This document shows, one piece after another, positions 52,915 through 63,867 of a DNA stretch of 64,000 nucleotides; position 1 is the first letter of the stretch; every line of letters begins with the position of its first letter. Origin of the DNA: Asterias rubens (lineage: Eukaryota > Echinodermata > Asteroidea > Forcipulatida > Asteriidae); assembly GCF_902459465.1 (NCBI RefSeq), contig NC_047078.1, positions 2,217,691-2,281,690 on the forward strand. Direction: 5' to 3'. The notes under the pieces were generated by a model. It did not search any database and was not told the DNA's origin. It saw only the letters and a program-made list of their open reading frames with translations. The translations under genes and the position numbers were made by a program.

Positions 52915-55900
52915 GTGAGTACCATTCGCACATGATATTTTACTTACATGTTCACTGTCACGTACTCTTAGTGAGTATGTGTACACTCTGTATTTAGTGC
53001 ACGAATTTTGTGTTACGCTTACTTACACAACAAATCTATGATCTCAATCTCTCCTGTGGTCACACATATTGCATTGTGGCTGTTTTTAGTGTTAGCATAG
53101 AGTAGCCGCCTCGTTGGGCTGTTCATATATGTTGATTTTATAATCAAAGAGAGCTATACGAAGGTGGGCTATTATTGGTATTATATTATAGGATTTCTGT
53201 GTGTGTGTGTGGTTATTAAAACTTGTTAAAAACTGCTAAAGTCTACTGCGCACCAAACTGTAGTGGTAGTTTAGTGTGTTTGTATTGTTCTATAAAGTTG
53301 CACAACACCAAATATCTTCTCTAGGTCACCCATTTGCTTTTGCATGGTTTAGTCATTGACTAGACACAGTATATTGGCATGGAGCAATAAACTATTGCTC
53401 CATGATCTGGGGCACTGTCAGTGACTGTACTCTTTTTTATATAAATTTTGCCATTATGTTATTATAAAATATTGGTCGTATTACAATAAATTAGCACGAT
53501 CGTTACACGATGGGTACAGCGACCCAGTTTACTGGGTCTAGAGCAAGGACATGCTCACGTTGTTGTTGGGCTGGGAAATCCCTGGGCTGTTTATTATATG
53601 GTTCTCTTTTTAAAATCAGTCTTATCATGGTGGTGTATGGGGGACTTTTGCCTCCGAACTCGAGCCGTTTTTCAGAAGCTCGTAGAAGTCGCTTTTTTGT
53701 CCGTTTTCTGGGCTGTTTTTTTTTTACCAAAGTCCGAGGAAGGAGGCCGATTTTCTCCGGCAGCGCGTTTTGCCGATTTCCAGCCGTCTGTCACGGCCTG
53801 AATTTCCGGGAGGGGCGAATCGCGGACCCCCGTCGCCAAGAGCCAGATGTAATTGGAAATGCTACAACGCCCCAAATCGGTGGTTTTTACGCAAACTTTG
53901 GGAAGGGCCCCCAATCACAGGGGTCGCTGCTGGGTACGTCCTCTCTCGTGTGCGAAGTTCTGGCCGAATCGGACCAGGCATTCGGCCGGGAGGGGCGAAT
54001 CGCGGACCCCCATCGCCAAGAGCCCGAAGACTCCGGACTCTGGGTTATTTTCGACATTCGGGCACATGCCTCACAGATGTATCAGCACCCACGGGGCCAC
54101 CGATTGCAGGGGCCACTGCTGGGTATGTCGTCTGTGTTGTATTGACGTTCGGGCTGGATCGTATCAGTCACTTGGTCGGTAGATGCGAGTCGCCGACCCC
54201 TTGCTCGTGGGGAACGGAGCGCCGCTGGCCCCCCACCAGCCACCTCTCCGACCCTGCACTATCTTCCTAGCCAACTATGTGTGAGTTTGTTTCGATATTG
54301 TCTTCACTCCAGCTAAGTTGCGATAACGTAACCCTCCTCCCGACAGCAGAGCCGGAGGCCACCTATGCCGTCGGGAGGAGGGTTACATTATCGCAACTAC
54401 ACTCCACGAACAATAGCGAAACGAACCTCAAATAGTTTAGGAGTATATGGCGACTATGATAAGTCCGATGGTTAAAGAGTAGCCAACATTAACAACAAAC
54501 ACTTGGCCCAAAAGGTGGACTCTAACTGTGTGTGGTTGTTACTTGTTTTACTTGAAGTTTTAGTATTTCTAACTCCTTTTATAGTATCTACCTCCATTGT
54601 CAACTTTAAAAAGTAGAATTGTGCGGTGGTGGCATTTCCGTGTTTCATCAATGACCCACAGTGTCTTGTATTTTTATTTGGCAATTGATATTCCGTTTGA
54701 CTGCAATTTTTCTACTTTTAAATTTAAGTCAAATTCTATGCTCAGGTACTTCTGTTTCATTTAGTAGAGTTATACTTCATGCAAATGCGAATGGATAGTG
54801 ATTTTTTGTGACACTCAGTTTTTCGCTTCAGTGCAATTGTGATGCAAGCTTGACATTTGCGAGGAAAAAATGTAAATTTTTATATGAACTTTGCAAAGTG
54901 CATTAAGACCAAATAAAATAAAAAAAATCCAGTTGATGGTCCCAGTCCGCATCCTTTTTTGGGGCTGCATTTTTTTTTTATACTATTTACTATTTTTCGA
55001 TTTTTGTAGTAAAAAAAAAAAAAATCGTTATCCGACCCTGTTAGTGTTAATACAGGTCCTCATGCAACTAATAGGTATGAATAAGTTTGCGGTTGATTCA
55101 AACTGAAGAACGGGATGGTGCCCTGTTTGATTTGAAATACTTAGCGGCCATCTTGACCAAAAATAGTAAATAGTAAATAGTAAGGTATGAATAAGTTTGC
55201 GGTTGATTCAAACTGAAGAACGGGATGGTGCCCTGTTTGATTTGAAATACTTAGCGGCCATCTTGACCAAAAATAGTAAATAGTAAATAGTAAGGCCCTC
55301 ATCCTCCTCTTTTTTGAAAAATCTGGACGATCAACTGGTATTTTTTGTTATTTGGCCTAACAGCAAAAGTACAGGGCACCATGGCAGCTGCTGTAGGTGC
55401 CCTGGGTTTATTGAAAGACTACTAATATATGCTTCCATTGCGGCAATCAAAAAAACATATCTCCAAACAAATGTATGATGCACAAAATCCCATTGAAACA
55501 CAAAACAATAAACTAGCACTGAGTGGTCACTTTGTCTGCCTTCAATGTTGGCATAAAGCCAGAAATAATAAGGAATCGTGACTTCGTGGTATAGGCCTAG
55601 TGCTTGATTAATTTTTCACAATCGTCCAATACACATTAATCTTTTTCAATTACACAGTATACCCCCGTGCTGATAGATTTCTTTCTTCATAACATGTAAT
55701 GTAACCATACTAGACATTTTGTAAATGTCAGACAAAATAATCCTAAGAACTAATTTACGGCGTGCAGCACGCTTTGTACATTTTGAGAAATATACATGTA
55801 TTACCTTTTGAAATAAAATGGTTAGTTTTATTGTAGGATTAAAGGCAGTGGACACTATTGATAATTACCCAAAATAATTATTAGCATAAAACCTTACTGG

Positions 55901-58900
55901 GTGACGAGTAATGGGAAGATGTTTGATAGTATAAAACATTGTGAGAAACGGCTCCCTCTGAAGTGACCTAGTTTTCGAGAAAGAAGTATCTTTCGACGAA
56001 TTTGATTTCGAGACCTCAGATTTAGAATTTGAGGTCTCGAAATCAACCATCTAAAAACACACAACTTCGTGTGACAAGGGCGTTTTTTTTCTTCGTTCGT
56101 TATTATCTCACAACTTTGACGACCAATTGAGCTCAAATTTTCACAGGTTTGTTATTTTGTGCATATGTTGAGATACACCAAATGAGAAGACTGGTCTTTG
56201 ACAACCAATAGTGTCCAGTGTCTTTAAAACAACAAACAGTTCCAAAACGCAAAGGACATTTTGCCTTTAAAAGGATTTTGTTTCAATGCCCAATCTCACT
56301 TCCTTCTTTGGTAAGAGCTTCTTATCAGCAGAGTCCAAAGGTTGTACAATTAATCTGCTCAATAGTGTCAGGTCCAACCACAGTTGTGATTGCTACATGT
56401 AGTGCTACATGGTCAGTCTTTGGAAGATCCCATAAAAACAGGGCCCTGTCAGGGTTGGTACAGGCCTAAATTAAAACAACAAAACCATTAACCTCACAGC
56501 TGGCTTTAATTATGGGAAGAGGCTTTATGATGGGAAGAGGGGTGTCATGTAGGACTGCAGTTTAAAAGAAAGGACTAGATCTATATTACCCCTGGGTCAA
56601 TGCAGGTATGTAGGCTGGAAGATTCTGGTCCAGTAAATACGTTCAGCTTTATGCTATCTTGTGGATTTTCCCTCCCAACTCTAGCCTTGCATTCACTTGC
56701 TGGTAATACTATAGAGAGGGCTTTGGAAGGGAAAGTCCCTCTAAGGTCCAGGAATTAAAGGTTCAATTGTCTCATACAGCTCGGTGATCTTTGTCTGTTT
56801 GTGGAGCGTTCAAGGAAGTAGGCTGTCGTTTTTGGTTGGGGGGGGGGGGTAAAATTGTCTACATTTGTGAGGTTGTTCAGCGGGGCCTCCCCTGTGCAAA
56901 CCCTGGAGCACAAGGATTCATGAGTGACAATGACACATGATTGCTCTGATGCTCTGATGTTATTTTAAGAATTCTTTGTAGGCGTCAGCTATGATGCTTG
57001 AAACCTGTTATCAGAACAGAGCCAGTTCTTTTAACCTGCTTTTAAAGGAACACGTTGCCTTGGATCGGACAGTTGGTCTATAAAAAAGCGTTTGTAACTG
57101 GGTTTTTTTATAAAATGCATTTGGTTGGAAAGTTGTTCTAAAAGTAGAATACAATGATCCACACAAACATGCCTCGAAATTGCACAGTTTTCCTTTTACC
57201 TCATCGACTAACACGGTCGGCCATTTATGGGAGTCAAATGATTGAAGTGTGGCAGTTTGTGATTGTAGTAGTCTAAATTAGTTTGTACGAAAGGTGTATT
57301 ACACAATGTAGAGTAACTTGTTGGAGTTACCACTTTGATTATTATCTGTTCAGGCTACAACTTAAATATTGGGTCATAGATTGTTTTTTGTAAATGAAAA
57401 TAGTCCCACATAGGTAACTGGAAATTGATTGTTAATCCTGAAATGAACTACTTTGGTAAGGTTCGTTTTAACTGGAAAATAAACTATGTGTTTAAATGTT
57501 AAATTTGCATCGGGGATAATAAATACTAATTTTCACCCATTGCGCCGATGTGTGTTAGCACTGTACATGTATACTCAGTACTTTCCCAAGTTCTGTGAAA
57601 AAATCACAGAGATATTACTCAGGTGGGATTCAAACCCACGACCTTTGCAATTCCAGAGGGCTCAGTGTCATACCAACTAGTTGTTTTTTTGTCATGAAGA
57701 AATCTGTGAGCACTTCATTTCAGTTGATTCACTTATTTTTTTCATCTTTTGAAATTTCTCAATGCAGGTAAGGCGGAGCATCCAGTCAAAATGCCTTGCA
57801 ACCCTTCCTCCGCGACACAGTCGCCACCTCCTACTGACGGAGAGCTTCAGACGAATCACCATGGTTACAACAAAAAAAGCATTGTCGGACGGACAATAGA
57901 GGAGGCAAAAGCTAAGATGGCAAAAGAAGCACATCTTTCAGTCCACAGACATCTCCAGCGTGAAGATCATAAAACTGGAAAAATAAAGGACTTTAAAGTC
58001 TCTGGAGATGCGAAGCCTCGTCAGGCCACTGGAGATGTGAAGCCTCGTCAGGCCACTAAGACTGATGGACAGATAAAATCAGGGTGGGAGATCTTTGAAT
58101 TACTGTTTTTGGATGTTGAAGAGCTTCGTGTAAGAAAACAGAGGAGCGTCTCTAGTTCTTGCGAGACGAAAGAAACGCACTTACCCACTCGCAAGGTCAG
58201 TGCGCCGGCAGCGCTGCAAGTCTGCAAGGAGTCGCCCCGGGAAGAGCAAGTATTTGATGAATCGCAAACCGAAGAAAAGAAGAGTGAAGATCCTTTGAAG
58301 GAAGTCTCCAAGGATGGGAAGCGAGTGGACGTGGAGCTGAAGCCCCAAGAAAAGGTGAAGGAAAATATGATCGGAAACGAAGATGGACAAAAAGATGACG
58401 CTAAAGCGAGGGAAGTTAAGAAACAAGATATCGGAAAAGGTGACAGCCAACCAGAACAGAGTTCTTCTTCAGACGATAAACCCCAAGTGAACAAAGTGGA
58501 CGCCAGGAGGAATGAAGCAACAGAAGACGTTTCATCCGATGCTTGTGATCTGAAGAAGGAGAAAGTGAAGGCTGAGGAGGAAGCCAAGAAGACAGTTGCA
58601 GACATTGCCTCACTCACACAGAGTCTTCAAAACAACTTGAAGCTTGATGACGGTGAGAAGGCTCAAGAGTCTAAGTCTAAAGGCAAAGAAGAGTCTGGAC
58701 GGTCTAGGTTGATATCCAAGGGTATTAACAATATGGGAAGACAAGACGGTATGAACTTGACGTCGAACACTCACTACAACTTTGGGGGATTTCAACAGAG
58801 TCAGCATTCTCACTATGCTGCAGCACAGCCTGGACAGACGCAAGTAGCCCAACCGAATTTTCAAACCAACGTCCTTCCATCATTTAATAAGGCTTTCAGG

Positions 58901-61900
58901 CCAAGTGTAGTGAGTCCGCCCGGTCAGGGGAACTACATGCCCATTTTCATGAATCACCCCGGCACAGTGCACATGGTTCAAGGACCTGTTATTGCACAAT
59001 CTAAACAGAGCCAATTAGCTCAGAATGCCCTGTCCCCCCACCCTCAGAGCTATCCCATGAATGATTTAAGCAGAGGCGGTCTGACATATCAACCCCCTCA
59101 GCAGAAGCTACCAGTCGAGAGCACCGGGCAGCCGGTTGAGGTCAGTTGGCCTTGCCCTCTGACCCCAGAATCCATCACAGACATGATCGACAGCATGACG
59201 AGCGACGAAGAATCCGTCAAGTCTCCGATGGAGAACGAAGAACCGATGCAAAACAGCAGTCTGATGGACTTCCTTCCGTCACCTCAGTCTCCGTGGCAGA
59301 CAGCGACGAGCGTGGCGTCGAGTTACAGCCCACAGCACTCCCCGTTCGCAGAGCAAACAGCACCTAGTGTGGGGTCGTCGATGAGCCCCCAACATTCCCC
59401 GTACCATGACCCGCAAGGATCGCCTTTCCAGCAGGTGCCAGACGCCTCACCGTGGACACCCGATTCCTCAAACATAGGCTCCCCCGGGGAGTCCCTACCC
59501 CCAGAGAGCCCCACGTACAACATCCAAATGGGCATGACGGCCGGCACGATGACTGTCCAAGACAGGTCTTCCTTTGCCCCCCGAGCTCCAAATAAACAAG
59601 AAGAAGAAAAGAAGATTCAAGAAATCGAAAGAATGCTCATGAAACCCTCGGACCCATCTCAGAGTCCGCCCCAATTCTTGCAAGACTTGGCCCCATCCAT
59701 TTATCAGGTTGATCCTTACGCCCATATGGCCCCACTGAGCCCTCCGACTGAAGTCATCCCAGGTTCCTTTGGCACCCACCAGCACTCCCCGAACCAGGTT
59801 TATCAAGCGGGTGTCACGCCATACATGGAGGAGTTAGAATTGTACAAGGCTTTGGTGGCAGAAAAAACTGTCAATGACATACTGTATGCAGACAAAGACC
59901 GAGACACGTAGGTTCAAATATTTTTTTCTTTTCCTTTTTCAAGTCAATAAACCACAAGGGAAACTGACTGGGAAAATTTGTTATAAAATACAAATGTTGG
60001 GTTAAAACTGCGAACTTTTGATTTTAACCTGTAGACCGACTAAGCCATCTATCCCTTATAGTGGTGGTCTCCCTATTTTGTCAAATTTGGCGTGCAAGTC
60101 AGAAGCCGTTCAACATGTAGGCCCCCCTAACTGCTGTGTAGCCAGGGATCACACCCAAGTTTACTATACAATTTAGGAAGCGGCAGCCAGGGGATCACCT
60201 TAAGGGGGATACAAATTTTTATTTCAGATATCAAATAAACCTGACAATTATGGGAAATTGATTGGGTATATTTTAAATAATTTGAGATTGAACAAAGAAA
60301 AATTTGTTGGATTTATTTGAATCTGATCAAATCTCTATGATAGTCGTCCTTTGTTCCAATGACCAGCTTCATAATTATGGCACCTAGCCTGATTTAGTTC
60401 AAGAGAGCCCCGGCACGTTTTTTAACTGGAAATCGCTTTAAAAAAAAAAAAAAAACTCAAATTGCAGAGTAGAGCTTTCCAAACCAAAGATCAATGTACA
60501 TGCAAGCAGGCTTCGTACCCGCAAGCTTTTAGGCTTTGTGATCATAGTTAATTTTTTCCCCCTGTTTTTTGCATACCCCTAGTAATCTTGAAGTCAATAT
60601 TCATCATGCTTAAGTCAATTTTTCTTACTTACTAAAAAAATGGTTTGAAGGTTTTGGGTACTCTTTGTTGGACACAAAACACAATGTCCACAGATTTAAA
60701 TTAAACTCACATGTTTTGAAGATAGTGTAGTAGAAAGCTTTACCTTAAAATATTACTTGCTGAGGTGCTGTAATTTTTTAAAAATGAGTAAAACAAGTCA
60801 CACAAATAATATGGTATTAATACCATAACATTGTGTGACATTGTTTTACTCATTTCTCAAAAACTACAGCACCTCGGTAGTAATATTTCAAGGGAAGCTT
60901 TCTACCATCGTTATCTTCAAACTGAGTAAGTTTAATGTAAATCTGACCACAGGGCAGACCCTTCCAAATGAAAAAAACCAAAAATATTCACAAAAATGAA
61001 ATTGCTTCTCATTCTACTACAGTGTTCTTCATCTAGCTATATGCAAAGACCAAGTGGCTTTGTCCGTTGCGATAATTGAGCGTCTGTGGATGGAGAAGAA
61101 GTCTCTAGACCTCCTGAACAACCTCCAGCAGGTGGGTGTCTCCTCTTCTTGGCATCTTCCCACTTTCTTAAAAATACTCAACTCCAACAAGTTTCGTAAT
61201 AATAATAATAATAACCAGTTTTTATGTATAGCGCTTTTCACACCCGAAGGGCGTCTCAAAGCGCTTCCAACATTACAATCCCTGGTCAATGGGCTTCAAA
61301 TCATTACTTACCTAGTAACGATCAATGGAGAGCTGTTGATAGTATAAAACATTATGAGAAACAGCTCACTCTGAAGTAACGTTTTTTTGAGAAAGTGATA
61401 ATTTCTCACTCAAATGTTACAAGACTTCAGGACTTCATAATTTTGATGAAGATCACAGATTTACATCAAACTTACACGATCTAATGATGATGATGGTAGA
61501 AAACATCCCTTGAAATATTTCTGCCTGATATATCATATTTGATGAGAAATAAGTAATCTAACTTTGCGTTTGGAGTTTATCGCTCAGTGAGCAGTTTATT
61601 CCATTTTTGTGTTTGCATCAATTTCATGCAAAACGTGTAATCGTTTTTTCACTTTTTTCTCGTGACCTGGATGGTCGATCGATCCCTAACTTCTACTGGT
61701 TTGTCAGTTGATGTATATGGTGGATTACATAAATGCTTACACTGCAAGCAATTTCTCTTGCTAGCAGAACCCAATTCTGTAATGTTCCTTTAAGCTTTTA
61801 ATAGCTACATTTTGTGCCTCTGCAGCTCTATGAGATTTTCTTTTTGTGGATTTTGAGTCACTTTGAAATAATATGTGTATTTTTGATACTCCACAGACTC

Positions 61901-63864
61901 CGCTATATTTATCCGTGGTTTGCAAGTTGGACATCCTTACACAGAGCCTAATAAGTTCCGGTGCCAACCTGGGAATTGGTAACATGGATGGTAACACGCC
62001 CCTACATGCTGCGGCTATGATGGGATATACAGAGGCCGTCAAGGTAAGGCCAAGGGCACCAAGGCATTTAACCGATCTATGAGGAAATTGTAAATTTCTA
62101 CTGGAACCTTTCAAGGGCACCAAGGCAATGACCAGGGGGCATGGAGGCAATATTTGTGTTATTTAAGACTTAATTTTAATTTTAACTGTCAATGTAATTA
62201 ATTTTTTAGCATAATTTGTTTAGCTTTTGTATGCTTTTGTTAGTGTGTTTGTTGTTAATTGGTTGCTTTATTATTTGCCTTTTGTTTTTTGTAAAGCGCA
62301 TTGGTGTTTCTTTCAGTTATGAAATGCGCTATATAAGAATTAGCTATTATTATTTATTATTTATTTTGTTCACTGTTAACCATTCTATAACCAGTTTTTA
62401 GTTGTTCTGACGTTTGTTTCGATGAATGAAACCGAAACGAAATAAAATGGAGTTTACATAATGTGAAAGAACAACTGGTACTTTTTTCGTCAGTTTTGAT
62501 TTAAGTTTAATCTTAGACCATTACGATTGTTTGTTATAAAAAGAGTTTCTGTTTTCTCAGCAAGAAACTATAAATAAACAGTGAACTTGAGGGTACAACC
62601 ATGTGTAAATCTCTTTTGTGTGAGAGATTTTAAAGGCAGTGGACCCTATTTGTAATAACTCAAAAATAGTTTTTAGCATAAAAACTTACTTGGTAACGAG
62701 TAATGGAGAGCTGTTGATTGTATTTAACATTGTGAGAAACGTAATTTTCGAAAAATAAGTAATTTTCCACTAACTTGATTTCGAGACCTCAGAATTAAAA
62801 TTTGACGCCTTGAAATCAAGCATCTGAAAGCACACAACTTCGTGTGACAAGGGCATTTTTTCTCTCATTTTTATCTCGCAACTTCGACGACCAATTGAGC
62901 TCAAATGTTCACATGTTTGTTATTTTATGCATACAATATGTTGAGAAACACGAAGTGAGAAGACTGGTCTTTGACAACTACCAATAGTGTCCAGTGTCTT
63001 TAACTATTTATTTATAGTTTCTTCTTACTTATCCACACCATGCCGAGCTCCAAACAATACTTACTTTCGTTCTATTTTCTTGTTGCTTTTTTTAGACCAT
63101 CATCCGTTGTATGACATATAGCCGATGCAGCTTCCTGGAGTTCAGTGCATTATTTGACCAAACCAACTTTGACGGTAAGTTTGATGAGGTTGCATGTCTG
63201 TATGCTTCTTTTTTACAAGGGCAAGGGCACCACTGTATTTTCTCCTTGGTAAGGGGCACCTAAAGCCCCTTTCACACGAGAGCAATTTAGCAAGGGTCCC
63301 TTGCTAAATTGTAGCATGGTTGTAAGATTTTACAAAATGCACCTCGTGTGAAAGGACAATAATTTTTTGGAGTGTCCAGGGTCCCTTGTCAAATCTTGTC
63401 CAACATTGCTACATTTTGTCAGAGGTCTGGACCTACGACAAAATCTTACACTAGCAGAAGTTTTGACCAAGGACGTGGGCTACAACATCGTGTGAAAGGA
63501 ACCCTTGTTTATTGAACGACGTCCTAGGTGAAAATGCCCATACAGCGCATGCTATTGTGGTGCTATCTTGTCCAACTATGGTGATCAGGATTACCAATTC
63601 GTCATATCATTCTCATGTCGCACAAGGGTTGTTAGTTTTTTAACTTTGCAGTGGGAAAGCTCACAAAATCTGTCACGCATGGTGATAACAAATAAACAAT
63701 CCACGCTCGTCTTGCAATTATACTTAACCTGATTTGTTTTTAATCTCTTTATCGTTGCAGGTAAGACTGCCCTGATGGTTGCCATCGAGGCACACAGCGA
63801 ATCAGTCAATTGTGCAGAGGTAGTCAGAGTGCTTCTTATGAGCAACGCCAACCCTATGATCCCA
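52815..63864 (+). CDS. nuclear-IkB-like ankyrin-repeat protein (IkB-zeta/Bcl-3 type), 3' end outside window
   Basis: Exons 52815..52914, 57768..59907, 61023..61131, 61897..62043, 63096..63174 and 63761..63864 join in phase to give 893 residues; the gene continues past the window. Residues 1 to about 740 are low-complexity: Lys/Glu-rich, then Gln/Pro/Ser-rich with repeated SPQHSP motifs, which suggests a nuclear, transactivation-type N-terminus. Ankyrin repeats start at about residue 742: DRDTVLHLAICKDQ, TPLYLSVVCKLDILTQSLIS, GNTPLHAAAMMGYTEAVK, GKTALMVAIEAHSESVN. The long insertion before repeat 4 and the NFDGKTALMVAIEAH segment resemble IkB-zeta. Such proteins bind NF-kB p50/Rel dimers and modulate target genes in the nucleus. 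Cytoplasmic IkB or Bcl-3 orthology is possible; the missing C-terminus would help decide. The start ATG has a downstream, phase-consistent donor. Confidence 0.82.
52915..53499. other. IkB-like intron 1, first part
   Basis: Nothing recognised. Confidence 0.4.
53500..54270. other. GC-rich island with duplicated motif, in intron 1
   Basis: A sharp rise in GC and CpG within AT-rich surroundings. GGGAGGGGCGAATCGCGGAC CCCC.TCGCCAAGAGCC occurs twice, near 53807 and 53988 (181 bp apart); a third, looser module begins near 54160. Long open frames occur in several frames at once (for example 211 codons from an ATG at 53510), as expected from GC bias. No protein family is recognised, so no gene is called. 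Confidence 0.6.
54316..54398. repeat. 29-bp-arm perfect-type hairpin
   Basis: AGTTGCGATAACGTAACCCT CCTCCCGAC and GTCGGGAGGAGGGTTACATT ATCGCAACT pair with one mismatch around a 25-base loop. Confidence 0.9.
55074..55293 (+). repeat. 110-bp tandem duplication
   Basis: Two apparently identical units beginning GGTATGAATAAGTTTGCGGT and ending in AATAGTAAATAGTAAATAG. Confidence 0.92.
55840..56226 (+). repeat. foldback MITE family A, copy 12
   Basis: TTAAAGGCAGTGGACACTAT at the left; CCAATAGTGTCCAGTGTCTT plus TAA at the right; intact central palindrome near 56005-56047. Confidence 0.9.
56227..57041. other. IkB-like intron 1, remaining sequence
   Basis: No gene or clear repeat; a G run near 56835. 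Confidence 0.4.
57042..57245 (+). repeat. foldback family C, left arm only
   Basis: TTAAAGGAACACGTTGCCTT to GGCCATTTATGGGAGTCAAA matches the left arm of 44816-45197; the right arm is absent. Confidence 0.88.
57588..57690 (-). repeat. tRNA-derived SINE head
   Basis: On the minus strand: TAGTTGGTATGACACTGAGC (A box) and GGTCGTGGGTTTGAATCCCA (B box). On the plus strand it translates to the RWDSNPRPLQF peptide, a familiar by-product of SINE sequence. Confidence 0.75.
57768..59907 (+). CDS. IkB-like exon 2: long disordered N-terminus
   Basis: A single 2,140-bp exon, phase 1 in and phase 2 out. It holds a small internal duplication (GDAKPRQAT / GDVKPRQAT), a Lys/Glu-rich stretch (58200-58690), then Gln/Pro/Ser-rich sequence with SPQHSPF / SPQHSPY repeats, and an EEKKIQEIERMLMKP helix. 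The last bases encode DRDT, the start of the ankyrin domain. Confidence 0.88.
59990..60210 (-). repeat. SINE, same family as 48470-48700
   Basis: Shares ACCCAAGTTTAC and GGAAGCGGCAGCCAGGGGAT with that copy; the tRNA-like head is degraded. Confidence 0.65.
60643..60971. repeat. foldback family B, copy 4
   Basis: CACAATGTCCACAGATTTAA ... GTAAATCTGACCAC, with the central palindrome ATGGTATTAATACCAT. Confidence 0.82.
61023..61131 (+). CDS. IkB-like exon 3: ankyrin repeat 1
   Basis: Phase 2 in, phase 0 out: TVLHLAICKDQVALSVAIIE, RLWMEKKSLDLLNNLQQ. The TVLHLAI and LLNN..QTPL junction is typical of the first IkB repeat. Confidence 0.9.
61195..61420. repeat. (AAT)n-linked AGCGCTTTTCACACC repeat plus MITE A fragment
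   Basis: AATAATAATAATAACCAGTT TTTATGTATAGCGCTTTTCA also occurs at 63868 onward. From about 61313 to 61400 a fragment of family A (CAATGGAGAGCTGTTGATAG) follows. Confidence 0.75.
61897..62043 (+). CDS. IkB-like exon 4: ankyrin repeats 2-3
   Basis: Phase 0 in and out, 49 codons: TPLYLSVVCKLDILTQSLIS, SGANLGIGNMDGNTPLHAAA, MMGYTEAVK. Two TPL(Y/H) ankyrin signatures are visible. Confidence 0.93.
62050..62155 (+). repeat. GGGCACCAAGGCA repeat fragment
   Basis: Same sequence type as 41880-42025: TTTCTACTGGAACC and GGCAATGACCAGGGGGCATG. Confidence 0.6.
62170..62375 (+). repeat. retroelement 3' tail
   Basis: TTGTAAAGCGCATTGGTG and GAAATGCGCTATATAAGAAT followed by an ATT-rich tail, the usual form of a LINE/SINE 3' end in marine invertebrates. 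Confidence 0.55.
62565..63060. mobile_element. foldback element interrupted by a nested MITE A
   Basis: AAGAAACTATAAATAAACAG...GGGTACAACCATGTGTAAAT CTCTTTTG lies to the left, and ATTTATAGTTTCTTCTTACT TATCCACACCATGCCGAGC to the right, of the MITE at 62628-63003. Both flanks belong to the 39905-40262 family. Confidence 0.75.
62628..63003 (+). repeat. foldback MITE family A, copy 13
   Basis: TTTAAAGGCAGTGGACCCTA at the left; CCAATAGTGTCCAGTGTCTT plus TAA at the right; central palindrome partly degraded. Confidence 0.88.
63096..63174 (+). CDS. IkB-like exon 5
   Basis: Phase 0 in, phase 1 out: TIIRCMTYSRCSFLEFSALF, DQTNFD. It forms the extended linker between ankyrin repeats 3 and 4. Confidence 0.88.
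63262..63508. repeat. foldback with CCTTTCACACGA ends
   Basis: AGCCCCTTTCACACGAGAGC at the left; ATCGTGTGAAAGGAACCC at the right; inside, TTTAGCAAGGGTCCCTTGCTAAA is a near-perfect palindrome. Confidence 0.8.
63761..63864 (+). CDS. IkB-like exon 6: ankyrin repeat 4
   Basis: Phase 1 in, phase 0 out: GKTALMVAIEAHSESVNCAE, VVRVLLMSNANPMIP. Donor CCA|GTAAGT. The next exon lies beyond the window. Confidence 0.92.
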
Positions 63865-63867
63865 GTA

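Noticed and set aside
53510-54145. 211-codon open frame with ATG as a new protein
   Set aside because: It overlaps other long frames on the same and opposite strand in a GC-rich block. The repeated peptide REGRIADP comes from a duplicated DNA module; no family or splice evidence.
57486-57680. 64-codon frame ending RWDSNPRPLQFQ
   Set aside because: This peptide is a well-known translation product of tRNA-type SINE heads, not a gene.
58048-58617. 189-codon antisense frame inside IkB-like exon 2
   Set aside because: It mirrors the Lys/Glu-rich coding strand, giving a Ser/Phe/Leu-rich antisense; typical shadow.
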